NCBI GenBank assembly: GCA_023386585.1
Contig: JAEWJM010000028.1
Coordinates: 100,069-164,068 of the forward strand
Reading direction: 5' to 3'
DNA from: Bacteroidota bacterium
Lineage (GTDB): Bacteria; Bacteroidota; Bacteroidia; Flavobacteriales; Flavobacteriaceae
Length of the DNA stretch: 64,000 bases
Within the stretch, counting starts at the first letter, position 1; each line of letters opens with the position of its first letter. The notes beneath the pieces are model-generated. The model made no database searches, was not told where the DNA came from, and saw nothing but the letters and a program-made list of their open reading frames with translations. A program made the translations under genes and the position numbers. Shown here piece by piece: positions 53,416 to 61,530 of the stretch.

Positions 53416-54490
53416 GTGAAGACTTGTATTTTATTTTTTTTGCAATTCTATCAAGCAAGGTTAAAAATCTAGCCAACCCATACTGATTGTATCTCTGATT
53501 TAAATTTTTTGCGTGGCCACGACGTGATGGGTCCGGGTTGCAGAGATAGCGAACAATCGTTTCTAAATCATCTCTGTATTCATCGTCCTCGATCGAGTCA
53601 CGAAAGTCAATTAGAGCCTTTTCAAATGCATCTATAAGATACGGTTTAACGTACTCGAATTTTCCATACATTTCGGGACGTTCCCACCAAAGGTTTCTAT
53701 CTAATTTTGATTTTAATAAGGAATTCATGCTCATATTTGCGAAATAAAAAATAACCATGTTTCCTAATAAGTATAAATCACAGAGAAAACGTCGTTCTTC
53801 GAAAATTCCGCTAAGGTGGCCATATAAAAGTTCTGGGGGCGAATATTCAAACGAACCGCTGTACCTATCATCTAAATGTTTCGGCAATGACTCCTGAATA
53901 GGATTCTTTGAGCAGGCACTTCCGAGGTCAGCCAGTTTAGTACTTGATAGATTAAAATTAACCACATTCGACGGCTTAACATCCTGATGGGCAACGCCAA
54001 TTCCATGAAGTTGACTTAGTGCTTTCGCAATTTGATGGATTGAACGCACTTTCCATTCAAAATCGACTGCATGCGTACTCATAACTTTTCTCACGTCGCC
54101 CAAATCTGCATGTTCTAAAATTAAGTATTCAACTTTAGGATATTTTGGCACGGCATCAACTTCAAACCCACCAGACTCCACAAGCCGCACTACATTATTA
54201 AGGCCTCGCTCTAAACATATTGTCAAGATTTTTTTCTCATATTGGTATGCATTAAGCATGTCCTGCATTCTTTCCGCAGGGTCAACGTCACTGACTTGCG
54301 AGACATTTGAATAATCTATGGCTTTGAGAAAACCGATTGTTTCCTTGCCATTTTCGTTACGTCTAACCTCATAGCAGCATGAATATACGCCGCCAGTGCG
54401 AAATTGATATTCAGTTGAATCATGCTTTTTTGTAACTTTCCAACCATCGCCAATCGTTAATCCCAGTAAGTGTTCTGCCGCTTTCTGCAT
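53399..54490 (-). CDS. Ser/Thr protein kinase of the island
   Basis: This 363-aa Hanks-type kinase has a Gly-rich loop (RTGGVYSCCYEV), Lys in GFLKAID, hinge LILEHADLGDV, catalytic loop HQDVKPSNVV, a DLG in place of DFG, and GSFEYSPPELLYG in the activation segment. The catalytic residues are present so it should be active. It has no membrane segment. Start at 54490 (MQKAAEHLLGL); an upstream ATG at 54550 would overlap the divergent gene. A TPR gene follows by overlap. Confidence 0.82.
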   Translation of the reverse strand: MQKAAEHLLGLTIGDGWKVTKKHDSTEYQFRTGGVYSCCYEVRRNENGKETIGFLKAIDYSNVSQVSDVDPAERMQDMLNAYQYEKKILTICLERGLNNVVRLVESGGFEVDAVPKYPKVEYLILEHADLGDVRKVMSTHAVDFEWKVRSIHQIAKALSQLHGIGVAHQDVKPSNVVNFNLSSTKLADLGSACSKNPIQESLPKHLDDRYSGSFEYSPPELLYGHLSGIFEERRFLCDLYLLGNMVIFYFANMSMNSLLKSKLDRNLWWERPEMYGKFEYVKPYLIDAFEKALIDFRDSIEDDEYRDDLETIVRYLCNPDPSRRGHAKNLNQRYNQYGLARFLTLLDRIAKKIKYKSSHGTNI

Positions 54491-54506
54491 CCAAAAAAAG
54501 TTTATT

Positions 54507-55307
54507 ATGTATAGTACATTATCATTAAATGAAATCAAAAATACAGACAATTTGTCGGAAACCTTTTTCTGGAATGATATATTTTATAAGGGAATAATAA
54601 GCGAGAATCCAATAAGTGATATATTAATTTACAGGAAAGAAAATTGTTATCGACAGAGCAAAACGCTCGAACTGCACGGAAATCTTTACAATATGCTTTT
54701 GAATGAACTGCCATCTTGGCAAAAATTTCCACTTCGAAAGGAGTCTATCATATTTACTAACAGTGAAAACACGGCACGATTTTTTTCGATTCCTCAACTC
54801 AAAGGCAACATGAAATTTGGAAAGTTATTTCATGTTATTCCTTTACGAAAGGCAATTGTGATTACATCTTCTAAAAACGATTTATGGTACTCATTTAACA
54901 AGTTTTTTGCTGACATCGGGATTAGGAAATTGTCTTATAGCCTAATTGATTTTAACCAAGCATTTTCATTAATCGCTAGGAATTTTGACTTTCCTGAGTA
55001 TGACACGTCATTATCTAATTTTGAAATCCTGATTCAATTAATTAGAAACGGTTTGGGCAACATAAACTTAGACATCGACACAAATATCATATATCGAGAT
55101 ATATTGTCTTCAGATAATTATATCAATGATTTAAATATCAAATTTAGTCCCGAAAACAATAATTTCCAGGCTCACACTGAATCCAGTTTTAAAAAGCTCG
55201 AAACTGATAGAGAACTTTGGACGGACGGTGATTGTATACTTATTGCAAAAGACTGTTTTAAAGATATAATTACGTCGTTGGCATTAGATATCGATTACCA
55301 CTTATGA
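54507..55307 (+). CDS. island protein of unknown function, divergent from kinase
   Basis: This 266-aa soluble protein has no confirmed family. Residues ~70-130 carry the pattern FPLRKESIIFTNSEN then GKLFHVIPL, weakly like R-S-E ADP-ribosyltransferase folds, with a possible late Glu. This is a guess from pattern only. It starts 16 bp from the divergent kinase start, so a shared control region is likely. An effector or toxin role is plausible in a kinase-containing island. Confidence 0.6.
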   Translation: MYSTLSLNEIKNTDNLSETFFWNDIFYKGIISENPISDILIYRKENCYRQSKTLELHGNLYNMLLNELPSWQKFPLRKESIIFTNSENTARFFSIPQLKGNMKFGKLFHVIPLRKAIVITSSKNDLWYSFNKFFADIGIRKLSYSLIDFNQAFSLIARNFDFPEYDTSLSNFEILIQLIRNGLGNINLDIDTNIIYRDILSSDNYINDLNIKFSPENNNFQAHTESSFKKLETDRELWTDGDCILIAKDCFKDIITSLALDIDYHL

Positions 55308-55365
55308 ATTCCACCTAACCCAATTAAAAAAGCCCTACATCTCTGTAAAGCTTTGATTTTAAAAG

Positions 55366-55439
55366 TGGTCCCACTTGGGCTCGAACCAAGGACCACCTGA
55401 TTATGAGTCAGGTGCTCTAACCAACTGAGCTATAGGACC
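55366..55439 (-). tRNA. tRNA-Met (CAT)
   Basis: A complete 74-nt cloverleaf on the minus strand: acceptor GGTCCTA / TGGGACC, D arm GCTC...GAGC, anticodon arm CCTGA-CTCATAA-TCAGG with anticodon CAT, and T arm CTTGG-TTCGAGC-CCAAG. Discriminator is A and CCA is not encoded. An elongator Met is most likely; tRNA-Ile2 with a modified CAT cannot be excluded. Its 3' half is the integration target of the island. Confidence 0.93.
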
Positions 55440-55635
55440 GGTTGCGGGCTGCAATATTACCATTATTTTTCGTGGACTGCAAATGTTTTTGTTGGCTTTG
55501 TTCAATGTTTTCGCATTTTACGCCCGCTTATTTGTACGTTGCAATTTGCCGATATCGAGCCTTGGTGTGAGCATCAGTTTCGCCTTCTGGCACGGTCATT
55601 GGAAAATGGCGGTCAAATCCCAAAAAATTAAAATT

Positions 55636-56091
55636 ATGAAAACGCTAATTATAATTCCGATACTCGCACTTTCAATGGTGTCATGTAAAAATGCAGACAA
55701 AGCAATGACCATAGGCGATGACAAACAGCAAGTCGCGATCGATAGCATGAAAAGCGAGCTTGCCGAACAAAGAATCCAATTTGAAAAACAAAAGTCAGTC
55801 GACTCAATGAAGGTCGTCATGGCCGAGAAAGCACCGGCAAAAGAGAAAGTGGTCCGCAGCCTGAATGCGCCGGCTCATACTGTTGCTGCAACTGCAGCCC
55901 CGGCTAAAAAGAAAATAAGCAACACCGCAAAAGGCGCGCTGATCGGAGCCGCGGCAGGAGCAGTCGGTGGTGCAATAATTGATAAGAAAAAGCCGGCTCA
56001 GGGCGCGCTGATAGGTGGACTCATAGGCGCGGCTGCAGGCGCGGGAACAGGAGCGATCATCGACGCCAAACACAAACGGCAAGGATCATAA
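55636..56091 (+). CDS. glycine-zipper lipoprotein
   Basis: This 151-aa lipoprotein (signal ending SMVSC) has a charged coiled region, an Ala/Pro-rich linker, then two glycine-zipper stretches (GALIGAAAGAVGGAIID and GALIGGLIGAAAGAG). Glycine zippers insert in or pack against membranes. Start at 55636 gives the proper signal peptide; the longer upstream frame was rejected. The gene has its own terminator. The gap between 55440 and 55635 shows nothing else clear. Confidence 0.8.
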   Translation: MKTLIIIPILALSMVSCKNADKAMTIGDDKQQVAIDSMKSELAEQRIQFEKQKSVDSMKVVMAEKAPAKEKVVRSLNAPAHTVAATAAPAKKKISNTAKGALIGAAAGAVGGAIIDKKKPAQGALIGGLIGAAAGAGTGAIIDAKHKRQGS

Positions 56092-56097
56092 ATAACG

Positions 56098-56123
56098 GCG
56101 GAACTTCGGTTCCGCTTTTTTTT
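56098..56123 (+). terminator. terminator with TTCG tetraloop
   Basis: The stem GCGGAAC / GTTCCGC closes a TTCG loop, followed by a T-run. It ends the glycine-zipper lipoprotein transcript. Confidence 0.92.
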
Positions 56124-56126
56124 TGC

Positions 56127-56903
56127 TCAATTTACGCCCTTCTTTTCCGTCAGGAATTTCCAATAACGCTTCGGCACATGGCGGATGTGCAACTTGAGGT
56201 TCTTCCGCGCCGGAATATTCGTGCTCTTGAAATAGTCAGCCCACAACAGGCTATAAAGTTCCTCCTTTTCATTCAGCGCGTTCTCCTGCAAAAATGTCGT
56301 TTGCGCCTTTAACTCCGGCGCTTCATCAAATCGGATTTCAGAAATCTCGTTCAAATCGTAAAACAACCCATATTTTCGCCGCACGTCATAAATGATCCAC
56401 TGCTGATCGGCGTAGCGGTTTTTAAAAAACGAAGCGATCAACGGCAGCACATTAAAATCGGGCTCGACGGGAGCATAAAAAATTCCGTCTGCCGTCTGTT
56501 GGAAACGGGTAAAAGCTTTCATTCGATGCCTTTCACGGCTAACGCTTTTTTCCATTTTCGTCAGCGCAATGACGGCGCGATTGCCGAAATTAACTTCGGC
56601 ACCTTTCGGATTGTCAAAAATGTAGCGGATAAAATCAAAAATATCCTGAAAAGTTTCAGCCCTTTCCGATAAAAAGCAGGTAAAAATTCGTTCCGGCCAG
56701 CCGCCAGAAAGCTTCTTTTTCAATCCGTCCCAAACGCGCCGCGCCTTTTCCTCATCCGAAATTACCGTATGTGTCACATCTAAAAGCGCGGGTTCATAAC
56801 CGTTCGCAGCAATAACGCGCACGGATTCCGGCTTCAGGTCATAAAAATCAAAGACGGAAGTCAGCAATCCCTCAAAAGTAGCGTCAAAAAGATAAGTTGT
56901 CAT
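56127..56903 (-). CDS. DUF4130/TIGR03915 putative DNA-repair protein
   Basis: This 258-aa protein fits the family paired with a radical-SAM enzyme and annotated as a probable DNA-repair or metabolism protein. Landmarks are an N-terminal YLFDATFEGLLTSVFD, a central FGNRAVIALTKMEKSV, and a C-terminal HIRHVPKRYWKFLTE. Its biochemical role is not established. Start at 56903; a longer frame begins at 56996. It lies 148 bp downstream of the radical-SAM gene. Confidence 0.82.
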   Translation of the reverse strand: MTTYLFDATFEGLLTSVFDFYDLKPESVRVIAANGYEPALLDVTHTVISDEEKARRVWDGLKKKLSGGWPERIFTCFLSERAETFQDIFDFIRYIFDNPKGAEVNFGNRAVIALTKMEKSVSRERHRMKAFTRFQQTADGIFYAPVEPDFNVLPLIASFFKNRYADQQWIIYDVRRKYGLFYDLNEISEIRFDEAPELKAQTTFLQENALNEKEELYSLLWADYFKSTNIPARKNLKLHIRHVPKRYWKFLTEKKGVN

Positions 56904-57051
56904 TGGGCGCGCCGGCGATGCGGCTAATCGGTTTTTAATTGTGATGTTTGGTCGCCGTCGGGCTGTTCGCTTTATCTTTTTATTCTCAAAATTCATCCTG
57001 AGATGGGCTTTCCCAAAAATAAAAAGGATGCCGCTTCCATCCCTCGCGCGG

Positions 57052-58305
57052 CTAAAATAGAGCCAATTGGTTCTGCGGAACTTTCAAATATTTGCTGCTG
57101 CTTTCCGAAAGAATGAGCCCTTTTATCTTCATGCTTTCCGGATCGTTGAGTTGGATGCCGCTGTCGGCACACCGGATAAAGTGCCTCGCACGGTTCCACG
57201 CAATCCCAATTTTCTTTAATTGGTCTGAACGTAATTTGCCAAATTTCCGAGCTTGCCAGATTTTCTTCGCCGAACCGACGCCCACGCCGGGAATTCGGAG
57301 CAACATCCGATAATCAGCGGTGTTTACATCAACCGGAAACTGATCCATGTTGCGCAGCGCCCAACTCAGCTTCGGATCCATATCGGCATCCAGGTTCGGA
57401 TTGTTTTCATTTAAAAGCTCACTGACATTGAAGCCGTAAAACCGCATCAGCCAATCGGTTTGATAAAGTCGGTTTTCGCGCAGAAGCGGCGGCTGACTTC
57501 CAAGCATCGGCATTCGTGTATCGTGACTTATCGGAATATAACCGGAATAATAAACCCGCTTCAGGTCAAAGGTTTTATAATATTCGGTGGCACTGTACAT
57601 GATTTCCATGTCCGTTTCGGGAGTGGCGCCAATGACCATTTGCGTACTTTGTCCGGCCGGAACGAATTTAGGAACGTGGCGGATGATCTTTTTTTCGTCT
57701 TTCAGCTTGACGATGTTATCCCTGATAAACCCTAACGGTTGTTTAACCTGGTCATGTGATTTCTCCGGCGCGAGAAGTTTCAGTCCGGCTTCAGTGGGCA
57801 TTTCAAGATTGATGCTCATGCGGTCGGCATACAATCCGGCTTCGGACAGCAATTCCTCGCTTGCACCGGGAATCGTCTTCAGATGAATATAGCCGTTAAA
57901 GTTATTTTCGAGGCGCAGTTTCTTTGCGATTCGAACCAACCGCTCCATAGTGTAATCGGCATTTTTAAAAATTCCTGAGCTAAGAAACAGACCTTCAATG
58001 TAATTGCGCCGATAAAAACTCATCGTCAGGTCAACGACTTCCTCCACGGTGAATGCCGCCCGTTTAACGTCGTTGCTTTTACGCGAAACGCAAAACGCAC
58101 AGTCGAAGATGCAATGGTTGGTCAGCAGGATTTTCAGGAGCGAAACGCAACGCCCGTCTTCAGTATAACTGTGACAGATTCCCGAGCCGGTATCGCCGAG
58201 GCCTTTTGTCGTGTTCTTCCTGTTGCTGCCGCTTGAGGAACACGAAACATCATATTTAGCAGCATCGGCAAGTATGCTGAGCTTTTCACGGATCCGGTCT
58301 GACAT
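57052..58305 (-). CDS. radical SAM DNA-modification/repair protein (TIGR03916-like)
   Basis: This 417-aa protein has the radical-SAM cluster motif CIFDCAFC (CxxxCxxC), and a C-terminal helix-hairpin-helix (RIPGVGVGSAKKIW) that suggests nucleic-acid binding. It pairs with the DUF4130 gene downstream. The reaction is not established. Start at 58305 (MSDRIREKL) chosen over an upstream ATG at 58365. Confidence 0.85.
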   Translation of the reverse strand: MSDRIREKLSILADAAKYDVSCSSSGSNRKNTTKGLGDTGSGICHSYTEDGRCVSLLKILLTNHCIFDCAFCVSRKSNDVKRAAFTVEEVVDLTMSFYRRNYIEGLFLSSGIFKNADYTMERLVRIAKKLRLENNFNGYIHLKTIPGASEELLSEAGLYADRMSINLEMPTEAGLKLLAPEKSHDQVKQPLGFIRDNIVKLKDEKKIIRHVPKFVPAGQSTQMVIGATPETDMEIMYSATEYYKTFDLKRVYYSGYIPISHDTRMPMLGSQPPLLRENRLYQTDWLMRFYGFNVSELLNENNPNLDADMDPKLSWALRNMDQFPVDVNTADYRMLLRIPGVGVGSAKKIWQARKFGKLRSDQLKKIGIAWNRARHFIRCADSGIQLNDPESMKIKGLILSESSSKYLKVPQNQLALF

Positions 58306-58625
58306 TGGGGCTGAAATTGGAGGCTTTAAAATTATTGAACACATTAAACAGTAGCATTTGAACAAAAGTTAAAGTTTCCTTCCGTGCGAACTTTTGAAAC
58401 TAAAAATTAGAATCCGGCGTTAATACCGTCTCAACCGGGCCGCCTGGCGGTGAACTTTACATGGTAGTTTAGAGTCAATTTGGTAGCTATTTGATTATTA
58501 GAAGATTGTTCTGCTTTTCGTCGATGAAATTGGTCATTTGGAACGTAATTTTGGCAGTCTTTGAATTTTTAATTTATTTGCCAAAAGATTTTGCCAAATA
58601 GAATTTTTATTTACTTTTACACCCT
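58306..58625. other. intergenic region with paired TTTGCCAAA repeats
   Basis: This 320-bp stretch separates the radical-SAM gene from the small Pro-rich protein. It holds two direct TTTGCCAAA copies (58577-58585 and 58590-58598, 13-bp period), each near-palindromic, and the promoter of the downstream gene. The remainder shows no coding capacity or structure that I can support. Confidence 0.5.
58591..58619 (+). promoter_or_regulatory. promoter of the small Pro-rich protein gene
   Basis: TTG at 58591-58593, an 18-nt spacer, and TACTTTTA at 58612-58619 (7 of 8 to TAnnTTTG) resemble a Bacteroidetes promoter. The ATG follows 6 nt later, so the leader would be very short. The second TTTGCCAAA repeat overlaps the -33 element, a position suited to an operator. 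Confidence 0.5.
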
Positions 58626-58841
58626 ATGAAAATTGTCCCAAACAGACTTTTAATACTGCTTGCGCTCGCTTTTTCCCTTACAGATTGCCTCGCAGCTCCA
58701 AATGATCCCCCGCCACCGACACCGCCTCCGCCACCCGGATTGCCTGTCGACGGAGGGTTGATTTTCTTGGTCATTGCGTCCCTCTGTTACGGTCTATATA
58801 AAGTATACAACTTCCATATATCAAAAAAAAACCTGCAATAA
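58626..58841 (+). CDS. small secreted membrane-anchored Pro-rich protein
   Basis: This 71-aa protein has a signal peptide (cut near CLAA), a poly-proline run (PPPPTPPPPPG), then GLPVDGG, a transmembrane helix and a short Lys-rich tail. This PPG-x-PxDGG-TM-positive tail layout recurs in small Flavobacteria proteins. Its function is unknown; the C-terminal part resembles a sorting or anchoring signal. Confidence 0.7.
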   Translation: MKIVPNRLLILLALAFSLTDCLAAPNDPPPPTPPPPPGLPVDGGLIFLVIASLCYGLYKVYNFHISKKNLQ

Positions 58842-58857
58842 ACTGCAGGTTTTTTTA
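58823..58857 (+). terminator. terminator overlapping the stop of the small Pro-rich gene
   Basis: The stem ACCTGCA / TGCAGGT with loop ATAAAC is flanked by an A-run and T-run. The stop codon TAA of the small gene lies inside the loop, so the last codons and the terminator share sequence. Confidence 0.88.
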
Positions 58858-58859
58858 TT

Positions 58860-59453
58860 CTAGTTACGGCCTGCTGAATACAATCGCGCAACGTACTTAC
58901 CTATTACGTCAAATTCAAGGTTAACATTCGTCCCAACCACAAAATCGCTGAAGTTGGTATGCTCATATGTATAAGGGATAATTGCCACGCTGAATTTCCC
59001 CGGGGCTGAATCAACTACTGTCAGGCTCACTCCATTTACGGTTATTGAACCTTTTTCGATGGTCACATTTCCTTGTGAAGCATCAAATTCGAATGTGAAA
59101 TACCAGCTTCCATCGGCTTCCCTTATTGCCACGCACGTCGCCGTTTGGTCAACATGGCCCTGAACGAGATGGCCGTCGAGCCGGTCGCCAAGCTTCATCC
59201 CGCGCTCGAGATTAACGCGTTGCCCTTGTATCCAATCGCCGATAGTCGTTTTTTCAATGGTCTCTTTTATTGCGGTAACGGTATATTCATTAGCGTTGCG
59301 TTCAACCACAGTGAGGCATATTCCATTGTGAGAAACGCTCTGATCTACCCGAAGGCTTTCGGCAATTGAAGAAGCAACCGTGATGTGAATATTTCCACTA
59401 TCCCTGCGCACGTTGCTGATTGTGCCGAGCGTCTCGATTATTCCGGTGAACAT
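58860..59453 (-). CDS. ribE: riboflavin synthase, alpha subunit
   Basis: This 197-aa protein catalyses dismutation of 6,7-dimethyl-8-ribityllumazine to riboflavin. Its two similar barrel halves are visible, beginning MFTGIIETLG and GHVDQTATCV, each with a conserved NGICLTV / NGVSLTV. Length is normal. It is divergent from pdxA with promoters overlapping; no FMN riboswitch was found in the 51-bp gap. Confidence 0.93.
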   Translation of the reverse strand: MFTGIIETLGTISNVRRDSGNIHITVASSIAESLRVDQSVSHNGICLTVVERNANEYTVTAIKETIEKTTIGDWIQGQRVNLERGMKLGDRLDGHLVQGHVDQTATCVAIREADGSWYFTFEFDASQGNVTIEKGSITVNGVSLTVVDSAPGKFSVAIIPYTYEHTNFSDFVVGTNVNLEFDVIGKYVARLYSAGRN

Positions 59454-59466
59454 ACTTTTAATTTAC

Positions 59467-59474
59467 TAAATTTG
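59467..59474 (+). promoter_or_regulatory. -7 promoter box of pdxA
   Basis: TAAATTTG matches the TAnnTTTG consensus exactly, 30 nt before the pdxA start. It overlaps the predicted initiation area of the ribE promoter on the opposite strand. Confidence 0.55.
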
Positions 59475-59478
59475 CTGT

Positions 59479-59486
59479 CAAAATTA
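59479..59486 (-). promoter_or_regulatory. -7 promoter box of ribE
   Basis: TAATTTTG on the minus strand is an exact match to the consensus, 25 nt before the ribE start. It lies only 4 bp from the opposing pdxA box, so the two promoters face across each other. Confidence 0.55.
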
Positions 59487-59504
59487 GCAATAATATAGTC
59501 GTTC

Positions 59505-60566
59505 ATGGCCAGGAAAGCAGAAAATATAATAGTAGGGATATCGATCGGTGACCTTAACGGGATTGGGCCTGAAGTGGCCTTGAAAACGTTTGAGGACAGT
59601 CGGATGCTTGAATTTTGTACGCCTGTTTTCTTTGCGAATGTCAAATTGCTTTCTCATATAAAAAAAAGTTTTGAATCGGCTTCAATGCTGCATGGCATCG
59701 ATAAGCTTGACCAAATCGTCGCAGGGAAAATCAATGTGCTTAATGTTTGGCGTGAGCAGGTCGAACTGAAAATCGGCGAAAACGATTCCGTTGCCGGTCA
59801 ATACGCTATAAAGTCATTTGTTGCCGCAACCGCAGCGTTAAAGGAAGGTCTCATTGACGTTTTGGTAACAGCACCCATTAATAAGTACAACATACAATCG
59901 CCCGAATTCCATTTTCCGGGGCATACCGACTACCTGGCGCAGGAGCTTCAGGGCAATGCACTGATGCTGATGGTTCAGGACGGACTCCGGGTTGGACTCC
60001 TGACAGACCATGTTCCCGTGAATGATGTTTCGTCGCAATTGACAGAAACACTCGTCAGGCAAAAAATTGAAACGATCAAGAAATCACTGGTTCAGGACTT
60101 CAGCATCAACAAACCTAGGATCGCTGTTTTGGGATTGAATCCGCATGCCGGCGATAATGGAGTAATCGGTAAGGAAGACAATGAATTGCTTCGGCCCGTT
60201 ATCAAAAAGATGTTCGAATCCGGAACTCTGGTGTTCGGACCTTTTCCGGCCGATGGATTTTTTGGCAGTGGCCAATATGAGAAGTACGACGCCGTAATTG
60301 CTGCTTATCACGATCAGGGGTTGATTCCTTTCAAGACATTGTCGTTTGGACGTGGCGTCAACTATACTGCGGGTCTTGATAAAATCCGCACATCTCCCGA
60401 CCATGGAACCGCATACGACATCGCTGGAAAAGGCATTGCCGACCATAATTCGTTCAAGGAAGCGGTTTATCTTGCAATCGATATTTTCAACTCCCGTTCC
60501 GACTACGCCGAGATCTCTCGTAAGCCGTTGAAAATAAAAGAGACCCAGCCCGAAAAAAAAATGTAG
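59505..60566 (+). CDS. pdxA: 4-hydroxythreonine-4-phosphate dehydrogenase PdxA
   Basis: This 353-aa NAD-dependent enzyme acts in pyridoxal-phosphate synthesis. Landmarks are GISIGDLNGIGPEV at the N terminus, the metal-binding GHTDYLAQEL, and GLNPHAGDNG and AAYHDQGLIP. Length matches the family. Divergent from ribE. Confidence 0.92.
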   Translation: MARKAENIIVGISIGDLNGIGPEVALKTFEDSRMLEFCTPVFFANVKLLSHIKKSFESASMLHGIDKLDQIVAGKINVLNVWREQVELKIGENDSVAGQYAIKSFVAATAALKEGLIDVLVTAPINKYNIQSPEFHFPGHTDYLAQELQGNALMLMVQDGLRVGLLTDHVPVNDVSSQLTETLVRQKIETIKKSLVQDFSINKPRIAVLGLNPHAGDNGVIGKEDNELLRPVIKKMFESGTLVFGPFPADGFFGSGQYEKYDAVIAAYHDQGLIPFKTLSFGRGVNYTAGLDKIRTSPDHGTAYDIAGKGIADHNSFKEAVYLAIDIFNSRSDYAEISRKPLKIKETQPEKKM

Positions 60567-60594
60567 TACGTCCTCTTGTATTGCGATAATTTTA

Positions 60595-60602
60595 TATCTT
60601 TG
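60595..60602 (+). promoter_or_regulatory. -7 promoter box of the DUF177-rpmF operon
   Basis: TATCTTTG fits TAnnTTTG exactly, with TTG 16 nt upstream. The predicted start of transcription is about 15 nt before the ATG at 60624. Confidence 0.65.
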
Positions 60603-60623
60603 CGCGCTCAAATTGATGGTGAA

Positions 60624-61169
60624 ATGAAAAAGCTAAGCGAATTTTTAATTCCGTTTATCGGGTTAAAGCTAGGGAAACACCAGTTTGAATTTAAGATTGA
60701 CAAAACGTTCTTTGACGCCTTTGATTATCAGGAATTTGAAAATGCTGATATTAAAGTCAACGTGGTCCTGGAGAAAAAAAGCACAATGCTCGAGCTTGCA
60801 TTTAAGCATAAAGGCACTGTAAATGTTCCGTGCGACCTCACAAACGAAATGTTTGATTTGGCCGTTAAAGGAGCATTTCGCCTGGTAGTGCAGTTTGGCG
60901 ACCAGTTCAACAACGATAACGATGAACTGCTGATTCTGCCGCACGGCGAACACCAGATCGACATATCACAGTATATTTTTGAGATGATCGTGCTTTCGGT
61001 CCCGCTCAAAAGAATACATCCTGGCGTAAAAGACGGAACGCTTGACAGCGAGGCGCTAAAGAAGCTCAAAGAGTTGGGCGTCAAGGAAGACAAGCTTAAC
61101 AAAATAGAACAAAAAGATGAAACGGATCCCCGTTGGGACCAGCTCAAGAAATTATTAACGGATAAATAA
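60624..61169 (+). CDS. DUF177/YceD-family protein
   Basis: This 181-aa protein belongs to the YceD/DUF177 family, which accompanies rpmF in most bacteria and is linked to 23S rRNA maturation. The core has GTVNVPCDLTNEMFD and a conserved acidic patch. The start at 60624 (MKKLSEFLIPF) follows the promoter; the track's earlier ATG would lie inside the promoter and was rejected. The rpmF gene follows 7 bp later. Confidence 0.85.
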   Translation: MKKLSEFLIPFIGLKLGKHQFEFKIDKTFFDAFDYQEFENADIKVNVVLEKKSTMLELAFKHKGTVNVPCDLTNEMFDLAVKGAFRLVVQFGDQFNNDNDELLILPHGEHQIDISQYIFEMIVLSVPLKRIHPGVKDGTLDSEALKKLKELGVKEDKLNKIEQKDETDPRWDQLKKLLTDK

Positions 61170-61176
61170 TACAATA

Positions 61177-61371
61177 ATGGCACATCCAAAGAGGAAGACC
61201 TCGAAGACAAGAAGAGATAAAAGAAGAACACATTATAAAGCAACTGTGGCTACAATCGCTACATGCCCTGTAACAGGAGAAGCGCACCTTTATCACCGCG
61301 CATACTGGCATGAAGGAAAGATGTACTACAGAGGCCAGGTTGTTATCGATAAGGCGGTTGCTGTCGCTTAA
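61177..61371 (+). CDS. rpmF: 50S ribosomal protein L32
   Basis: This is a 64-aa basic ribosomal protein with the N-terminal HPKRKTSKTRRDKRRTH pattern and later HLYHRAYW. Its coupling with a DUF177 gene upstream and fabH downstream is the common arrangement. Confidence 0.95.
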   Translation: MAHPKRKTSKTRRDKRRTHYKATVATIATCPVTGEAHLYHRAYWHEGKMYYRGQVVIDKAVAVA

Positions 61372-61392
61372 AACCTTGTTATTAGGAACATG

Positions 61393-61420
61393 AAACTCTC
61401 ACCCTGTGGGAGTTTTTTTT
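61393..61420 (+). terminator. terminator after rpmF
   Basis: The stem AACTCTC (61394-61400) / GGGAGTT (61408-61414) with a 7-nt loop and T-run follows rpmF. It may attenuate rather than fully stop transcription into fabH. Confidence 0.75.
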
Positions 61421-61530
61421 ATTGTGCTAAAGTTTCGGCAAATAACCCGGCCGCAAAAATTGGTAATGATTTTTTTTGTAATTTCCACCCCTTATTGAAT
61501 CGACGCATTCCGTAAGGAAAAATATATTCT

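Larger units (their letters stand above)
51375..55408. mobile_element. tRNA-Met-integrated 4-kb island without integrase
   Basis: The two 44-bp repeats are 3,990 bp apart. Enclosed are three minus-strand genes (kinase, TPR, nuclease-like remnant) and one divergent gene. The element is visibly more AT-rich than its flanks. No integrase or transposase gene is present, so the element is probably non-autonomous or has lost its integrase, or is mobilised in trans. Gene content is of accessory, defence-like type. Confidence 0.82.

Noticed and set aside
55326..55358. Terminator after the 266-aa island gene
   Set aside because: The arms GCCCTACA / TGTAAAGC pair imperfectly; it may be a decayed terminator but is too weak to list.
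58860..59504. FMN riboswitch before ribE
   Set aside because: The gap is only 51 bp and lacks the conserved riboswitch elements.
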